Part shown: positions 1 through 9,847 of the stretch, piece after piece
Layout of the letters: every line of letters starts with the position of its first letter
Position numbering within the stretch: the stretch's first letter is position 1
Program-made: the position numbers and the translations under genes
Assembly (NCBI GenBank): GCA_903867225.1
Contig: CAIPQN010000110.1
Location: 1-64,000, forward strand
DNA length: 64,000 nucleotides
Reading direction: 5' to 3'
DNA from: an uncultured Pseudomonadota bacterium
GTDB lineage: Bacteria; Pseudomonadota; Gammaproteobacteria; Methylococcales; Methylomonadaceae
Notes under the pieces: generated by a model
What the model saw: the letters and a program-made list of their open reading frames with translations, nothing else
What the model was told of the DNA's origin: nothing
Database searches by the model: none

Positions 1-127
1 AATAAGAGAATGGACTTGTGCCGAGTGTGGCACGACGCATGACAGAGATGTTAATGCGGCTAAGAACATTCTCGCGCTTGGACATAAGCGTCTAGCTGTA
101 GGAATCACCGCCTCTTTAGGGCGGTGA
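1..127 (+). CDS. tnpB: TnpB (IS200/IS605 OrfB), C-terminal end only
   Basis: The window opens inside this gene. The last 41 codons, read in the frame starting at base 2, give a CAEC half zinc finger followed by [13 protein letters not shown], which is the RuvC-III region of TnpB with its catalytic Asp (DRDVNAA). TnpB is an RNA-guided nuclease carried by IS200/IS605 and IS1341-type elements. The stop codon TGA (125-127) lies inside the right-end hairpin, as is common where the guide (omega) RNA overlaps the 3' end of the gene. The rest of the element lies outside the window, so completeness cannot be judged. Confidence 0.9.
   Translation, partial: IREWTCAECGTTHDRDVNAAKNILALGHKRLAVGITASLGR
105..127 (+). 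repeat. IS200/IS605 right-end hairpin / omega RNA 3' region
   Basis: A perfect 8-base inverted repeat, TCACCGCC (105-112) and GGCGGTGA (120-127), encloses a 7-base loop and overlaps the tnpB stop codon. Elements of this family carry a subterminal hairpin here that is recognised by the Y1 transposase and forms the 3' part of the TnpB guide RNA. The element probably ends near base 139 (GTCAAG), with the following bases acting as natural guide or flank. The exact end is inferred. Confidence 0.7.
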
Positions 128-175
128 GGATGTCAAGAAAAAAAGGGACTGTTCGGCTTATTTGTCGGAATAGTT

Positions 176-481
176 ATGTTTGCCACGCCTTTTGTAGCAT
201 GGAACTATCAATGGATTTTGTTGTTTCTATCTGTGATCTCTAAAATCAATCTTGTCAATCTTGGAACGGTAGTTTCTGTTTTTGTGATTGATTTTGTGAT
301 TGGTGCTGTAATTATTTATGGGATCGTTCGTATTCTTATTTTCACTTATGAGTCAATTTCTAATGCGACATTTGAATCAAACAACCCTACTAGTTCGTTC
401 GGTGAATATATGACGCAACTTACTCTTGTTTTTTTGGGGTTGTTATTGCTAATTGGTTTTTTCGTCAGTAATCCGAGGTAA
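176..481 (+). CDS. hypothetical membrane protein, probably 5'-truncated at the IS junction
   Basis: The ORF encodes 101 residues with about three hydrophobic segments (roughly residues 5-30, 31-55 and 80-98) and no family I recognise. The open frame runs upstream of the first ATG, without a stop, back to the tnpB stop at 125-127, and those codons read as more hydrophobic protein. This suggests that the original gene began further upstream and was cut by the IS element. No convincing ribosome binding site precedes the ATG at 176. It may be a dead remnant. Confidence 0.45.
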   Translation: MFATPFVAWNYQWILLFLSVISKINLVNLGTVVSVFVIDFVIGAVIIYGIVRILIFTYESISNATFESNNPTSSFGEYMTQLTLVFLGLLLLIGFFVSNPR

Positions 482-609
482 TTTCACATAAAAATAAAAA
501 ATCTGTTTTTTTATTTTGGTGGCATATTAAATAAATAAATCCATCTTTCAAATCGGCGGCATTAACCGTAGAATTCGCACATCAAATTCACTTTTAGACT
601 CAAAAAATT

Positions 610-1914
610 ATGACAAAAATCACCATCAAAAAACTCAATGCCAGTGATACCAATTTCACCACACAATTACACGATTTATTGGCGTGGAACGAAACGGACG
701 ATTTAGCGATTCATCAACGTGTTTTGGAAATTATTTCTAATGTACGAAAAAACGGTGATTCGGCGGTGATTGAATACACCAATCGCTTTGACCATTGCGC
801 TGTTTCTCAAGCAAGTGAATTAGAAATTTCAAAAGAACAATTGAAATCGGCTTGGGACAATTTACCAACTGAGCAAGCACAAGCCTTAGAACAAGCGGCA
901 CAGCGTATTCGTTCGTATGCCGAAAAACAAAAAATGGAATCGTGGCAATACACGGAAGCGGACGGCACAGTTTTGGGTCAAAAAGTTACGCCATTAGACC
1001 GCGTGGGATTGTACGTTCCAGGTGGAAAAGCGGCTTATCCATCGTCTGTTTTAATGAATGCGATTCCTGCAAAAGTGGCTGGTGTACCAGAGTTAATCAT
1101 GGTGGTACCAACGCCAAACGGTGAAACAAATGAATTGGTTTTGGCGGCTGCATATTTAGCGGGCGTTGACAGAGCGTTTGCCATTGGTGGCGCACAAGCG
1201 GTTGCTGCATTGGCTTATGGAACGGAGACGATTCCAGCAGTCGCGAAAATTGTAGGACCTGGCAATATCTATGTAGCAACAGCAAAAAAATTGGTTTTCG
1301 GTCAAGTCGGCATCGATATGATTGCAGGACCATCGGAAATTCTGATTATTTGTGACGGTAAAACGAATCCCGATTGGATTGCGATGGATTTATTTTCGCA
1401 AGCGGAACACGATGAAGACGCGCAATCGATTTTAATTAGCGACGATGCGTCATATTTGAAAAGCGTTGAAACGAGTATTAACAAACTTTTGCCTACAATG
1501 GAACGTGCAGAAATTATTCGTACTTCATTGACTAATCGTGGCGCGTTGATTTTGGTCGAAAACTCAGAACAAGCCGCTGAAGTTGCCAACATTATCGCGC
1601 CTGAGCATTTGGAATTGTCGGTTGAAAATCCAGAAGCCTTGTGTGAAAAAATTCGTCACGCAGGAGCGATTTTCATGGGACGTTATACCGCCGAGGCTTT
1701 AGGTGATTATTGTGCAGGTCCAAATCACGTTTTGCCAACGTCAAGCACCGCACGCTTTTCATCGCCACTTGGTGTTTATGATTTCCAAAAACGTTCAAGT
1801 TTAATCAATTGTTCCGCCGAAGGTGCGAATGAATTAGGTAAAATCGCGTCAATTTTGGCGCGAGGTGAAAGTTTAACCGCTCACGCTCGTTCAGCGGAAT
1901 ATCGTCTTAAATAA
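610..1914 (+). CDS. hisD: histidinol dehydrogenase
   Basis: HisD oxidises L-histidinol to L-histidine in two NAD-dependent steps, the last reactions of histidine biosynthesis, in the cytosol. The 434-residue length equals the usual family length. Visible signatures are [12 protein letters not shown] near residue 217, [10 protein letters not shown] with the Gln and His zinc ligands, [13 protein letters not shown] with the Asp ligand, and HARSAE near the C terminus with the last His ligand. No other his gene is in the window: the upstream neighbour is IS debris and the downstream one is srmB, so the gene stands alone here, although hisG could lie before the window. The start ATG fits the family N terminus. 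Confidence 0.97.
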   Translation: MTKITIKKLNASDTNFTTQLHDLLAWNETDDLAIHQRVLEIISNVRKNGDSAVIEYTNRFDHCAVSQASELEISKEQLKSAWDNLPTEQAQALEQAAQRIRSYAEKQKMESWQYTEADGTVLGQKVTPLDRVGLYVPGGKAAYPSSVLMNAIPAKVAGVPELIMVVPTPNGETNELVLAAAYLAGVDRAFAIGGAQAVAALAYGTETIPAVAKIVGPGNIYVATAKKLVFGQVGIDMIAGPSEILIICDGKTNPDWIAMDLFSQAEHDEDAQSILISDDASYLKSVETSINKLLPTMERAEIIRTSLTNRGALILVENSEQAAEVANIIAPEHLELSVENPEALCEKIRHAGAIFMGRYTAEALGDYCAGPNHVLPTSSTARFSSPLGVYDFQKRSSLINCSAEGANELGKIASILARGESLTAHARSAEYRLK

Positions 1915-1930
1915 TTGAAAAAGTTTCTTT

Positions 1931-1999
1931 GAATCCACCAGCTTTTTTAGCTGGTGGTAGCTGCAAAATCATTAAAATCTCGTAGGTAATACTGCCTAC
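1931..1999. repeat. solitary IS200/IS605-type end hairpin (or odd terminator) between hisD and srmB
   Basis: A perfect 9-base inverted repeat, CCACCAGCT (1935-1943) and AGCTGGTGG (1949-1957), has a loop of five T. A second, weaker inverted repeat follows (GTAGG 1982-1986 and CCTAC 1995-1999). The layout GAATC-stem-TTTAG-stem resembles the right-end hairpin at 105-127. The T run is in the loop rather than after the stem, so a standard intrinsic terminator is less likely. I read it as a leftover element end, though it may still stop hisD transcription. Confidence 0.4.
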
Positions 2000-2044
2000 A
2001 ATATCCCTCATTCTTACGAATTCACTCACCCCTAAAATCTCACC

Positions 2045-3376
2045 ATGACAGAAACAATCGTGACACCTACCATTCCACTTACAAATTTTACAAATTTTAA
2101 TCTGCATTCTGCTTTACAAGAAACGTTAATCAAAAATGGTTTTGAAACGCCAACACTTGTGCAACAACGTGCCATTCCAGCGATTTTAACGCGTAAAGAT
2201 TTTTTAGTTAGCTCAAAAACAGGCAGCGGCAAAACCTTAGCGTTTTTGTTGCCGACGCTACACCATTTGCTTATCAATCCGAATTATTACGCAGGTGTTC
2301 GAGCTTTGGTATTAGTGCCAACGCGTGAATTAGCGCAACAGATTTTTTTGCAATGCCAACAATTGCTCGAAGGAACATCGTTAAAAGTAGGCTTGGTGAC
2401 GGGCGGGGAAGATTTTAAAAAACAACAAAATCTGCTGCGTAAAAATACCCCGATTGTGATTGCCACGACGGGGCGTGTGCTTGAATTATTGACGCTCGAC
2501 ACCGCGCCTTTTGAAAATTTGGAAACACTAATTCTCGATGAAGCGGATCGAATGCTCGACATGGGATTCAGTGACGACGTACTGACAATTGCGAAACAAT
2601 GTAGTGAAAATCGCCAAACGCTTTTATTTTCCGCGACGTTAACGCATATCGGCGTGTTAAAAATGGCGGACAAATTACTGAAACACTATGAACTGATTGC
2701 GTTGAATACGTTGCGCGACGAATTGCCGCATATTCAGCAGCAAATTGTTTTAGCTGACGATAACGCGCACAAACAACAACTGTTGGCGTGGTTGCTGAAA
2801 AATGAAGCGTTTGAGAAAGCTCTCGTGTTTTCAAATAGTCGGATACAAGCTACTGCATTATGCGATCCGTTGCGGGCATCGGGGGTTCGAGCGACGGTTT
2901 TACATGGCGATATGGATCAAAAAGAACGCCAGCGTGTGATGAAATTGTTTCGTGACGGCGTGGTTAATGTGTTGGTTGCCACCGATTTAGCCGCACGCGG
3001 TTTGGACATTAAAGGCATTCAAATTGTGATTAACTTTGAAGTACCGCGCAACGGCATCAATTATTTACATCGCATCGGTCGCACGGGACGAAGTGACGAA
3101 ACGGGCGTAACCATTACGTTGGTGAAGCATACCGAATGGAATTTAATGGCAGGAATTGAACGCTTTTTGCGTCAAAATTTTATTCGCCGCACCGTCAAAG
3201 AATTAGCAGGAAAATATCAAGGACCTAAAAAACTAAAAGCTTCGGGTAAAACGGTTGGCGGTAAATTAAAGGTCGAGAAAAAGAAAGAAAAAGCGGAGAA
3301 AGTAAAAGTGCGTCATCGAGATCAAAAAAATATCGGAAAACGTCGCGCACCTTCTTCAGATTTCAAACCACAATAA
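2045..3376 (+). CDS. srmB: DEAD-box ATP-dependent RNA helicase SrmB
   Basis: This 443-residue SF2 RNA helicase probably acts in 50S ribosome assembly. It shows the Q-motif region (TPTLVQQRAIPAIL), motif I SKTGSGKT, motif Ia PTRELAQQ, motif II DEADRMLDMGF, motif III SAT, and motif VI HRIGRTGR. The basic tail with RHRDQKNIGKRRAPS matches the SrmB-specific C terminus and sets it apart from RhlE, RhlB and DeaD. It is flanked by hisD and the convergent ubiB, so it is probably transcribed alone. Confidence 0.93.
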   Translation: MTETIVTPTIPLTNFTNFNLHSALQETLIKNGFETPTLVQQRAIPAILTRKDFLVSSKTGSGKTLAFLLPTLHHLLINPNYYAGVRALVLVPTRELAQQIFLQCQQLLEGTSLKVGLVTGGEDFKKQQNLLRKNTPIVIATTGRVLELLTLDTAPFENLETLILDEADRMLDMGFSDDVLTIAKQCSENRQTLLFSATLTHIGVLKMADKLLKHYELIALNTLRDELPHIQQQIVLADDNAHKQQLLAWLLKNEAFEKALVFSNSRIQATALCDPLRASGVRATVLHGDMDQKERQRVMKLFRDGVVNVLVATDLAARGLDIKGIQIVINFEVPRNGINYLHRIGRTGRSDETGVTITLVKHTEWNLMAGIERFLRQNFIRRTVKELAGKYQGPKKLKASGKTVGGKLKVEKKKEKAEKVKVRHRDQKNIGKRRAPSSDFKPQ

Positions 3377-3385
3377 GATTTGGTT

Positions 3386-4933
3386 TTATCGAAACCAAAT
3401 CGCAGCACAAATCATCAACGCTCCCATTAAAACTGTCCATAATTGATTGCGTTGTTGACTTGCCATTTGTTGACGCAACAACGCAAATTCACGCTGTTGC
3501 GTTTCAGCACGACGTTCCGCATGAGCCGCATTATCGAGAGCTTTATAAATCAACGATGGGATTTCAGGAAATTGATCTGCAAAATCGGGCAGTTGCTTAA
3601 TCAATTTTTTGATTTTTGCTTTCGGGCTTAAACGTTCTTGAAACCACGACTCTAAAAATGGTTTTGCGGTTTGCCATAAATCCAAATCGGGATAAAGTTG
3701 CCGTCCCAAACCTTCAATGTTTAACAACGTTTTTTGCAACAAAACCAACTGCGGTTGAACGTGCATATCAAAACGGCGGGCTGTTGAAAACAAACCTAAT
3801 AAGACTTGCCCAAACGAAATATCTTTAAGCGGTTTTTCAAAAATGGGTTCGCAAACGCTACGAATCGCTGCTTCAAATTCTTCAACGCGAACTGAACTAG
3901 ATACCCAACCAGATTCAATGTGCATTTCTGCGACACGACGATAATCTTGATTGAAAAACGCCAAGAAATTTTCCGCCAAATAACGCTGATCGGACGTAGA
4001 TAAACTACCAACAATTCCAAAATCAACCGCAATATATTTATCAGGTAATTCGACAAAAATGTTACCTGGGTGCATATCAGCATGAAAAAAATTGTCGCGA
4101 AAAACTTGTGTGAAAAATATCTCGACCCCACGTTCCGCAAGGCTTTTAAAATCTGCACCTGCTGCTTTTAATTGTTCGATTTCGCCGACAGGAATGCCAT
4201 GAATTCGCTCCATCACTAAAATGTTTTTGCGCGTAAATTCCCAATGAATTTCTGGTACATAAAGAATTTCCGAACCTTCAAAATTACGGCGTAATTTAGC
4301 CGCGTTTGCACCTTCACGCATTAAATCGAGTTCGTCTAACGTGGTTTTTTCAAATTCAGCGACAATTTCAGTACCACGCAAACGTTTTCCATCTGCCCAA
4401 AAACGTTCTGCTAATTTGGCTAATTCATAAAGCAAACCAATATCAGACGCAATCCGTGGCGCGATATTCGGACGTAAAACTTTCACGACTACTTCTTCGC
4501 CCGTGTGCAATTTTGCGGTGTGAACTTGTGCTACTGATGCAGAAGCTAACGGCACAGAATCGAATTCTGCAAATGCTTCTTTAATCGACATCCCCAACGC
4601 TTTTTCGATGACTTGAATTGCGATTTCACCGCTAAATGGTGGCACACGATCTTGTAACTTAACCAGTTCATCGGCGATGTCATTGGGTAATAAATCTTTA
4701 CGGGTGGAAAGTGCTTGTCCGAATTTAACGTAAATTGCACCTAAATCTTCCAATGTTTTGCGAATTCTCACGCCGCGTGAATCTGTGTTATTTTTAAATC
4801 GTGCATAAGGCGAAAAAACCGCCAAATAACGAATTGGGCGCATGAACGGTGTTTGTAAAACCAGTTCGTCTACACCGTGACGAATGAAAACCCAATGAAT
4901 GTGAACTAAGCGGAAAAGTGTTTTTAGGCGCAT
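3386..4933 (-). CDS. ubiB: UbiB, ubiquinone biosynthesis ABC1/ADCK-type kinase-like protein
   Basis: UbiB is a membrane-anchored atypical kinase/ATPase needed for coenzyme Q biosynthesis. The protein has the family KxGQ motif ([16 protein letters not shown]), the catalytic-loop-like HADMHPGN, and DFG-like [10 protein letters not shown], and it ends with a hydrophobic helix ([16 protein letters not shown]). I chose the ATG at 4933 because it gives the usual UbiB N terminus. A TTG at 4966 would overlap the stop of the upstream AIM24 gene (TTGA) and add 11 residues, and neither start has a clear ribosome binding site. It lies in a minus-strand run with the AIM24 and TerB-like genes and converges on srmB. 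Confidence 0.95.
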   Translation of the reverse strand: MRLKTLFRLVHIHWVFIRHGVDELVLQTPFMRPIRYLAVFSPYARFKNNTDSRGVRIRKTLEDLGAIYVKFGQALSTRKDLLPNDIADELVKLQDRVPPFSGEIAIQVIEKALGMSIKEAFAEFDSVPLASASVAQVHTAKLHTGEEVVVKVLRPNIAPRIASDIGLLYELAKLAERFWADGKRLRGTEIVAEFEKTTLDELDLMREGANAAKLRRNFEGSEILYVPEIHWEFTRKNILVMERIHGIPVGEIEQLKAAGADFKSLAERGVEIFFTQVFRDNFFHADMHPGNIFVELPDKYIAVDFGIVGSLSTSDQRYLAENFLAFFNQDYRRVAEMHIESGWVSSSVRVEEFEAAIRSVCEPIFEKPLKDISFGQVLLGLFSTARRFDMHVQPQLVLLQKTLLNIEGLGRQLYPDLDLWQTAKPFLESWFQERLSPKAKIKKLIKQLPDFADQFPEIPSLIYKALDNAAHAERRAETQQREFALLRQQMASQQRNQLWTVLMGALMICAAIWFR

Positions 4934-4962
4934 TTTAGAAGAAGATAAGAGGTGAAGAAGAA

Positions 4963-5796
4963 TCAACGTTGGCGAGTATCGGTACCTGTTGAACTCTGAT
5001 TATGACTGAGATTTCCCACGCCATAAGGTTGTTTCATTTTGTCATAAACGCCTTGTGTCGGAGCGAGCCAAACCATGCCAGGACCTGTAAATGTTTGCAG
5101 TAATAATTCACCGCTAACAACAGTGCCGAAAATAGATTTGCTCGACATTTCAGCGTGAAAACTGACGCTTGCGGTGCGAACAAACGCAAAATTTCCATCG
5201 ACAGATAATTTTTCGCCAGCCGCTAATTCATAAACAACCAATTCAGCAACAGGAACGGGTGACACTAAAACAACAATCCCTGTTCCACTGGCTTGAGTTT
5301 GAAAAAATCCTTCGCCGCCAAATAACGCGCTAGAAATGTTACTTTGTAATTTTGCACTGACTTCGATGCCGCCTGATGCACAATAAAATGAACTTTTATC
5401 AAAAATCAGTGCGTCGTTTTCGATATTGAACAACAAATAATGTCCAAAACTGGGTTCTAAAAAGACTTCGCCTGAACCTTTAATGCGTGATTGAAACAGG
5501 GTTTCACCTGTTAAAAATTTACGCATTAAACCTTTTGCTATACCACCGCCCGTTGTGGATTCAAGTTGTAAATGACCTTTCATGAAATACAACGCGCTCG
5601 GTTCAAGTAACAATTCACCGTTTGTTAATGTGACGCGCACCATTTTCAAATGAATGTTGGCTTGATTGGCGAAAAAAATCTTTTCCGCCACATTCAAATT
5701 ATCAGAACCAAGCAGTTTTTCATAACGCACTACATCAAAAACGGCACCTGCAATTTGTTCACTTTCGATAACGGTAAAATTATCTGTGCCGCTCAT
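4963..5796 (-). CDS. AIM24 / TIGR00266 family protein
   Basis: The 277-residue protein is rich in beta strands and shows the repeated Gly-rich pattern of the AIM24 family (for example [49 protein letters not shown]). Bacterial members are of uncertain biochemical function; the mitochondrial relative AIM24 is needed for inner-membrane architecture. The gene sits one base from the TerB-like gene upstream, and its stop overlaps the alternative TTG start of ubiB, so the three are probably one transcript. No signal peptide is seen. Confidence 0.8.
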   Translation of the reverse strand: MSGTDNFTVIESEQIAGAVFDVVRYEKLLGSDNLNVAEKIFFANQANIHLKMVRVTLTNGELLLEPSALYFMKGHLQLESTTGGGIAKGLMRKFLTGETLFQSRIKGSGEVFLEPSFGHYLLFNIENDALIFDKSSFYCASGGIEVSAKLQSNISSALFGGEGFFQTQASGTGIVVLVSPVPVAELVVYELAAGEKLSVDGNFAFVRTASVSFHAEMSSKSIFGTVVSGELLLQTFTGPGMVWLAPTQGVYDKMKQPYGVGNLSHNQSSTGTDTRQR

Positions 5797-5797
5797 T

Positions 5798-6250
5798 TTA
5801 TAAGCCGAATTCAGCAGGATTTAACGCTAATTCTTTTGCGATTTTTGCGGCAACCGCTTGTTCTTGTAAGTCAAAATCGCCGTCTGACGAAGCAATCGCA
5901 ATCATCATTCTAATCAGTAAACGTCCTGCTTCGGCATTTGATTTCATTTTACCTAACGCTAAAAATGCTTTGGCTTCGCCAATGTCATTGTCGAATTCAA
6001 TTTGACCAACGAAATCTTGGAACGCTTTAATCACGTCGCTAGTGGTGAAAATTGACAGCGCATCGTGGTTTTCGATGAACTTAATCATTTTTTGTTTTTC
6101 TTCGGAAGAAATTTTGCCATCTGCCATTGCAATTAACGCTGAACCTGCCATTGCTGCCTCTAAAAATTCTTTATTTTTGAATTTTAAGGCTTGTGTTTTG
6201 AGTTCGTTAGCTTTGGTTTTTACATCGTTTAAGAAATCATTGAAATTCAT
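5798..6250 (-). CDS. TerB-like (tellurite-resistance family) protein
   Basis: This 150-residue helical protein carries the TerB pattern of two acidic helix-loop motifs, MADGKISSEEKQKM (about residue 43) and SSDGDFDLQEQAVAAKIA (about residue 122). In TerB these acidic loops are proposed to bind divalent metal. TerB-like proteins occur in stress and membrane-associated complexes. No other ter genes are present, so tellurite resistance should not be inferred. It lies directly upstream of the AIM24 gene. Confidence 0.8.
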   Translation of the reverse strand: MNFNDFLNDVKTKANELKTQALKFKNKEFLEAAMAGSALIAMADGKISSEEKQKMIKFIENHDALSIFTTSDVIKAFQDFVGQIEFDNDIGEAKAFLALGKMKSNAEAGRLLIRMMIAIASSDGDFDLQEQAVAAKIAKELALNPAEFGL

Positions 6251-6318
6251 AAATTACCTGTTAAAAAAATAGAAAGAAATTTGTACAGCACCGCATTGTA
6301 ACGTGAAACACCCTAAAA

Positions 6319-6966
6319 TTACTGTACGTTAATTTTCGCGTTTGTACTTGGCTCAGATAGTTTAAAACCACAATGATGCGTCATGATTTTTAAAACACGT
6401 TTGAAACGTGCTTCACGATCCATTGTTTCGTCAGAATTTGATTGAATACAACGCAACATATCCGCTTCAGCATCCATTGCCACGCCCATCGTTGTGGATT
6501 TAACTTTTTTCGCACCGTTTGCGTCCGTGCAAGTGTATTCCGTTTCCGTAATCTTCGCGGGCAATGGTTTTTTGAAATGCTCTATATTTTTTGCTTTTGA
6601 AATAGTTCCGATGTATTCCGCTACGGTATGAACATTTTCAGCATTCGCACACGACGCATTATTTTCCATCAGTTTTTCTGCGGGATTACCTGCATTTTTA
6701 TCCATCATATTCTGGCTACTAACTTCATCTATTTCAAATGATGAAGGTGTATTGTTTGATGGTGCATCATTGTCCTGCTTTTCTTTGACAGGCGAATCTG
6801 CTTTTTTAACAGGCTCAAGAGTTTCAATTTTTTCAAGGTCAACATCTGCTGTGTCATTTAGTGTGGCATACTCAAGCAAAATGACAATGGGAAGGCAAAG
6901 AACCGCTATCTGTATTAGCAATACGCCATTTTTTTTAAAAAAATTTACAAGTTTTTCTGAAAGCAT
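6319..6966 (-). CDS. hypothetical protein with N-terminal membrane anchor
   Basis: The 215-residue protein begins with a short basic segment, then one hydrophobic helix (about residues 12-32) followed by an acidic, low-complexity linker. A predicted periplasmic C-terminal domain of about 100 residues contains four cysteines (ENNASCANAEN, EYTCTD, MLRCIQ, HHCGF), which could form two disulfides. I recognise no family. It lies between the TerB-like gene and rodA on the same strand. The gap to TerB is 68 bases, so co-transcription is possible. Confidence 0.6.
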   Translation of the reverse strand: MLSEKLVNFFKKNGVLLIQIAVLCLPIVILLEYATLNDTADVDLEKIETLEPVKKADSPVKEKQDNDAPSNNTPSSFEIDEVSSQNMMDKNAGNPAEKLMENNASCANAENVHTVAEYIGTISKAKNIEHFKKPLPAKITETEYTCTDANGAKKVKSTTMGVAMDAEADMLRCIQSNSDETMDREARFKRVLKIMTHHCGFKLSEPSTNAKINVQ

Positions 6967-7058
6967 TTTTTAATCCTCGTTCTTGGATTTTTGGATAAAT
7001 AACTCAACTGGTTTTTAAAATCACTAAAAGTAATCAATTCATAAAACTCCTGATTAAA

Positions 7059-8195
7059 TCAATACGGTAATAATTTTTTGTGTGTATGAATTGACATTAA
7101 AATTCCAAAACCCGCGCACAAAGTCACAATCGATGTACCGCCATAACTCACAAGCGGTAATGGCACGCCAACTACTGGTAATACGCCAATTACCATGCCG
7201 ATATTCACAAACACATAAACAAAAAATGTAAATGCCAAACTGCCCGCAAGCAAACGACTATAAGTATCTCTCGCTTGCGATGCGATAAATAAACAACGGC
7301 TAATAATGAGCAAATACAACACTAACAAACTCACGCAACCAAATAAACCAAATTCTTCAGCAAACACGGCAAAAATAAAATCGGTCGAACTTTCGGGCAA
7401 AAAATCGAGTTCTGATTGTGTACTTCCCAGCCAACCTTTTCCATAAATTCCGCCCGAACCAATCGCGATTTTCGATTGAATAATATGATAACCTCGTCCT
7501 AATGGATCGGCTTCTGGATTTAAAAAAGTCAGCACACGAGCGCGTTGATAATCGTGCATAAAATGCCAAATAATCGGTGTTAATGCCGTCAATAACGATC
7601 CCATCCCAATAATAAACCACCAAGATAATCCCGAAAAAAATAGCACTGCTGCGCCAGAACTGGCGACTAATAACGCTGTTCCTAAATCAGGTTGTTTCGC
7701 AATTAACAACGTTGGCAATACAATCAGTCCACTCGCTATCAATAATTGTTTTGATTTTGGTGGTAACGAATACTCCGATAAATACCAAGCAATCATCATT
7801 GGCGTAGTGATTTTAATCATTTCAGATGGCTGAAAACGGAATGCCCCTAATTCTAACCATCGTTGTGCGCCCTTTCCAATCTCGCCTAAAGCTAATACCG
7901 CTAACAATAAAATAATTCCCAAACAAAACAAAATGACTGACAAGCGTTTAAATTGATACGGCTCGATATGAGCCAATAAAATCATCAACCCAAATGCTAA
8001 AAAAACACGGGTTGCTTGGCGAATAAGAACATCTAAATTTTGTCCTCCAGAACTATAGAGAATCACAAAACTTAAAATTGAAATCAATACTAACGTGACA
8101 AACAACGGAATATCAATGTGCAGTTTGCGTAAAAAATCTCCCAAAAAGGAATGTTTTTCAAATTGTTCGTGACGTGTTTCTGTGTGGTGCATCAT
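7059..8195 (-). CDS. rodA: RodA, SEDS peptidoglycan glycosyltransferase
   Basis: RodA polymerises peptidoglycan glycan strands in the elongasome together with PBP2. The 378-residue polytopic protein has about ten membrane helices, the SEDS region GRGYHIIQSKIAIGSGGIYG, and the loop STQSELDFLPESSTDFIFAV that carries the catalytic Asp region. The C-terminal GVPLPLVSYGGTS motif is typical of RodA/FtsW. RodA is preferred over FtsW because of the short N terminus and the LDFLPESSTDF form. The mreBCD and pbp2 genes are not in the window. Confidence 0.93.
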   Translation of the reverse strand: MMHHTETRHEQFEKHSFLGDFLRKLHIDIPLFVTLVLISILSFVILYSSGGQNLDVLIRQATRVFLAFGLMILLAHIEPYQFKRLSVILFCLGIILLLAVLALGEIGKGAQRWLELGAFRFQPSEMIKITTPMMIAWYLSEYSLPPKSKQLLIASGLIVLPTLLIAKQPDLGTALLVASSGAAVLFFSGLSWWFIIGMGSLLTALTPIIWHFMHDYQRARVLTFLNPEADPLGRGYHIIQSKIAIGSGGIYGKGWLGSTQSELDFLPESSTDFIFAVFAEEFGLFGCVSLLVLYLLIISRCLFIASQARDTYSRLLAGSLAFTFFVYVFVNIGMVIGVLPVVGVPLPLVSYGGTSIVTLCAGFGILMSIHTHKKLLPY

Positions 8196-8327
8196 AGATA
8201 ATCGATTATTAACGGAAATAATGCAGATGATAATTTGGATAGGTCTTTAGTCGAAATTTATTATAAAAAATGAATCATTTTGACTGCGACGCAAAACTGG
8301 GATGAAAAGTTGAAATTATCTTTGAAC

Positions 8328-8361
8328 TAAACAATCGCCTACTAATTTCGACGATTGTTTA
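8328..8361. terminator. inverted repeat downstream of erpA
   Basis: A perfect 10-base inverted repeat, TAAACAATCG (8328-8337) and CGATTGTTTA (8352-8361), lies between erpA and rodA, which are both on the minus strand. It probably ends erpA transcription, but on that strand the run after the stem is short in T, so it may instead be a weak terminator or a processing stem. Confidence 0.5.
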
Positions 8362-8393
8362 ATGTGAATTGAACGATAAATTTTGTGTGAACG

Positions 8394-8726
8394 TTACGCC
8401 GAAAATGAAGAGCCACAACCACAAGTCGTGGTGGCATTTGGATTACGAATGACGAATTGTGCGCCACTTAAATCATCTTTGTAATCAATTTCCGCCCCCG
8501 TCAAATAACCAATGCTGGTTGAATCAATTAACACAGTCACGCCATTTTTTTCGATTTGTGTATCGTCATCATTAACTTCTTCGTCAAAGGTGAAGCCATA
8601 TTGAAAACCAGAACAACCGCCGCCCGAAACATAAACCCGTAATTTTAAATTGTCGTTACCCTCTTCGACAATCAAGTCGTGAACTTTAGTGGCTGCGCTG
8701 TCAGTAAAAATAATCGGTGAAGTCAT
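8394..8726 (-). CDS. erpA: iron-sulfur cluster insertion protein ErpA
   Basis: ErpA is an A-type carrier that delivers Fe-S clusters to apoproteins such as IspG and IspH. The 110-residue protein shows the conserved [11 protein letters not shown] motif and the C-terminal CGCGSSFS, giving the three conserved ligand cysteines. ErpA rather than IscA is indicated by the internal sequence ([20 protein letters not shown]) and by the absence of any isc genes nearby. A well-formed sigma-70 promoter precedes it. Confidence 0.95.
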   Translation of the reverse strand: MTSPIIFTDSAATKVHDLIVEEGNDNLKLRVYVSGGGCSGFQYGFTFDEEVNDDDTQIEKNGVTVLIDSTSIGYLTGAEIDYKDDLSGAQFVIRNPNATTTCGCGSSFSA

Positions 8727-8764
8727 AATAAATAATGTTTTGTTAAGAATTGAAAGTAGCTCGA

Positions 8765-8793
8765 ATTATGGCTATTCCTAGTATTACAGTCAA
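8765..8793 (-). promoter_or_regulatory. predicted sigma-70 promoter of erpA
   Basis: On the minus strand, TTGACT (bases 8793-8788) is followed after 17 bases by CATAAT (8770-8765), about 38 bases upstream of the erpA start. This is the best-spaced canonical promoter I found in the window. No regulator site such as IscR could be assigned by eye. Confidence 0.7.
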
Positions 8794-8796
8794 GAA

Positions 8797-9834
8797 TTAC
8801 GGATACAACGCCACCGTCGCTAACCCTTGATTTTCTGGCAACCCAAAACGTAAATTCATGGATTGCACGGCTTGACCTGCTGCACCTTTTACTAAATTAT
8901 CAATCACAGACAAAATTACCAACGTTTTACCGCCTTGTGGTAAATGTAAGGCAATTTGACAACGATTGCTGCCACGAACATTACGCGTGTCCGGATGTGA
9001 ACCGAACGGCAAAATATCGACAAATTCTTCATTGATATAGCGTGTTTCATAAAAATTTTGTAATTCTTCCGCGCTTATTTCATGGGTCAATGTCGCATAC
9101 AATGTCGCGTGAATACCACGAATCATCGGTGTTAAATGTGGCACAAAAGTTAAATTTACCGATTGTTTCGCCATCGCAGTTAAACCTTGTGTAATTTCAG
9201 GTAAATGCCGATGACCACTCACCGCGTAGGCTTTAAAACTTTCGCCTGTTTCGCTCATCAATGTCGCAATTTCAGCTTTTCGACCTGCACCACTTACACC
9301 CGATTTCACATCAGCAATGACATTCAAATCGATACAACCTTTTTCAAGTAACGGTAAAAAACCCAATTGCACTGCTGTCGGATAACAACCAGCGCAAGCA
9401 ATTAAGTCTGCATTTTTCAACGCATCACGATGAATTTCTGGTAAGCCATAAACGGCTTGAGCAATCAAATCAGGGCAAGTGTGTGTCATTCCATACCACT
9501 GCTCCCATTCCGCCACGTTTTTCAATCGAAAATCTGCCGATAAATCGATGATTTTAATGCCACGCTGAAGTAATTCTTTTGCCTTTAACATCGCAGTACC
9601 ATTAGGTGTAGCGAAAAAAACGACATCACAATTCTCTAACGATTCAATCGATGGCAAACAAAAGGTTAAATTTTTCAAATAACCACGCAAACTTGGATAA
9701 AGTGCATCAACACGCATTCCAACATCAGAACGTGACGTTACTGCGGTAATTTCTACATCGGAATGTAATGCCAAAATGCGTAATAATTCCACGCCCGTAT
9801 AACCTGTACCGCCGACAATACCTGCATTAATCAT
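8797..9834 (-). CDS. argC: N-acetyl-gamma-glutamyl-phosphate reductase
   Basis: ArgC performs the NADPH-dependent reduction of N-acetylglutamyl phosphate in arginine biosynthesis. The 345-residue protein starts with the Rossmann motif [15 protein letters not shown], has the active-site cysteine in [13 protein letters not shown] (about residue 148), and carries the conserved HRHLPEI segment. A strong AGGAGG precedes the ATG at 9834. The 13-base gap after rimO on the same strand suggests co-transcription, an accidental pairing rather than a pathway one. Confidence 0.96.
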   Translation of the reverse strand: MINAGIVGGTGYTGVELLRILALHSDVEITAVTSRSDVGMRVDALYPSLRGYLKNLTFCLPSIESLENCDVVFFATPNGTAMLKAKELLQRGIKIIDLSADFRLKNVAEWEQWYGMTHTCPDLIAQAVYGLPEIHRDALKNADLIACAGCYPTAVQLGFLPLLEKGCIDLNVIADVKSGVSGAGRKAEIATLMSETGESFKAYAVSGHRHLPEITQGLTAMAKQSVNLTFVPHLTPMIRGIHATLYATLTHEISAEELQNFYETRYINEEFVDILPFGSHPDTRNVRGSNRCQIALHLPQGGKTLVILSVIDNLVKGAAGQAVQSMNLRFGLPENQGLATVALYP

Positions 9835-9847
9835 ATTTCTTCCTCCT

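Noticed and set aside
5798-6250. Tellurite resistance operon
   Set aside because: Only a lone TerB-like gene is present, without terA, terC, terD or terZ, so the resistance label is not justified.
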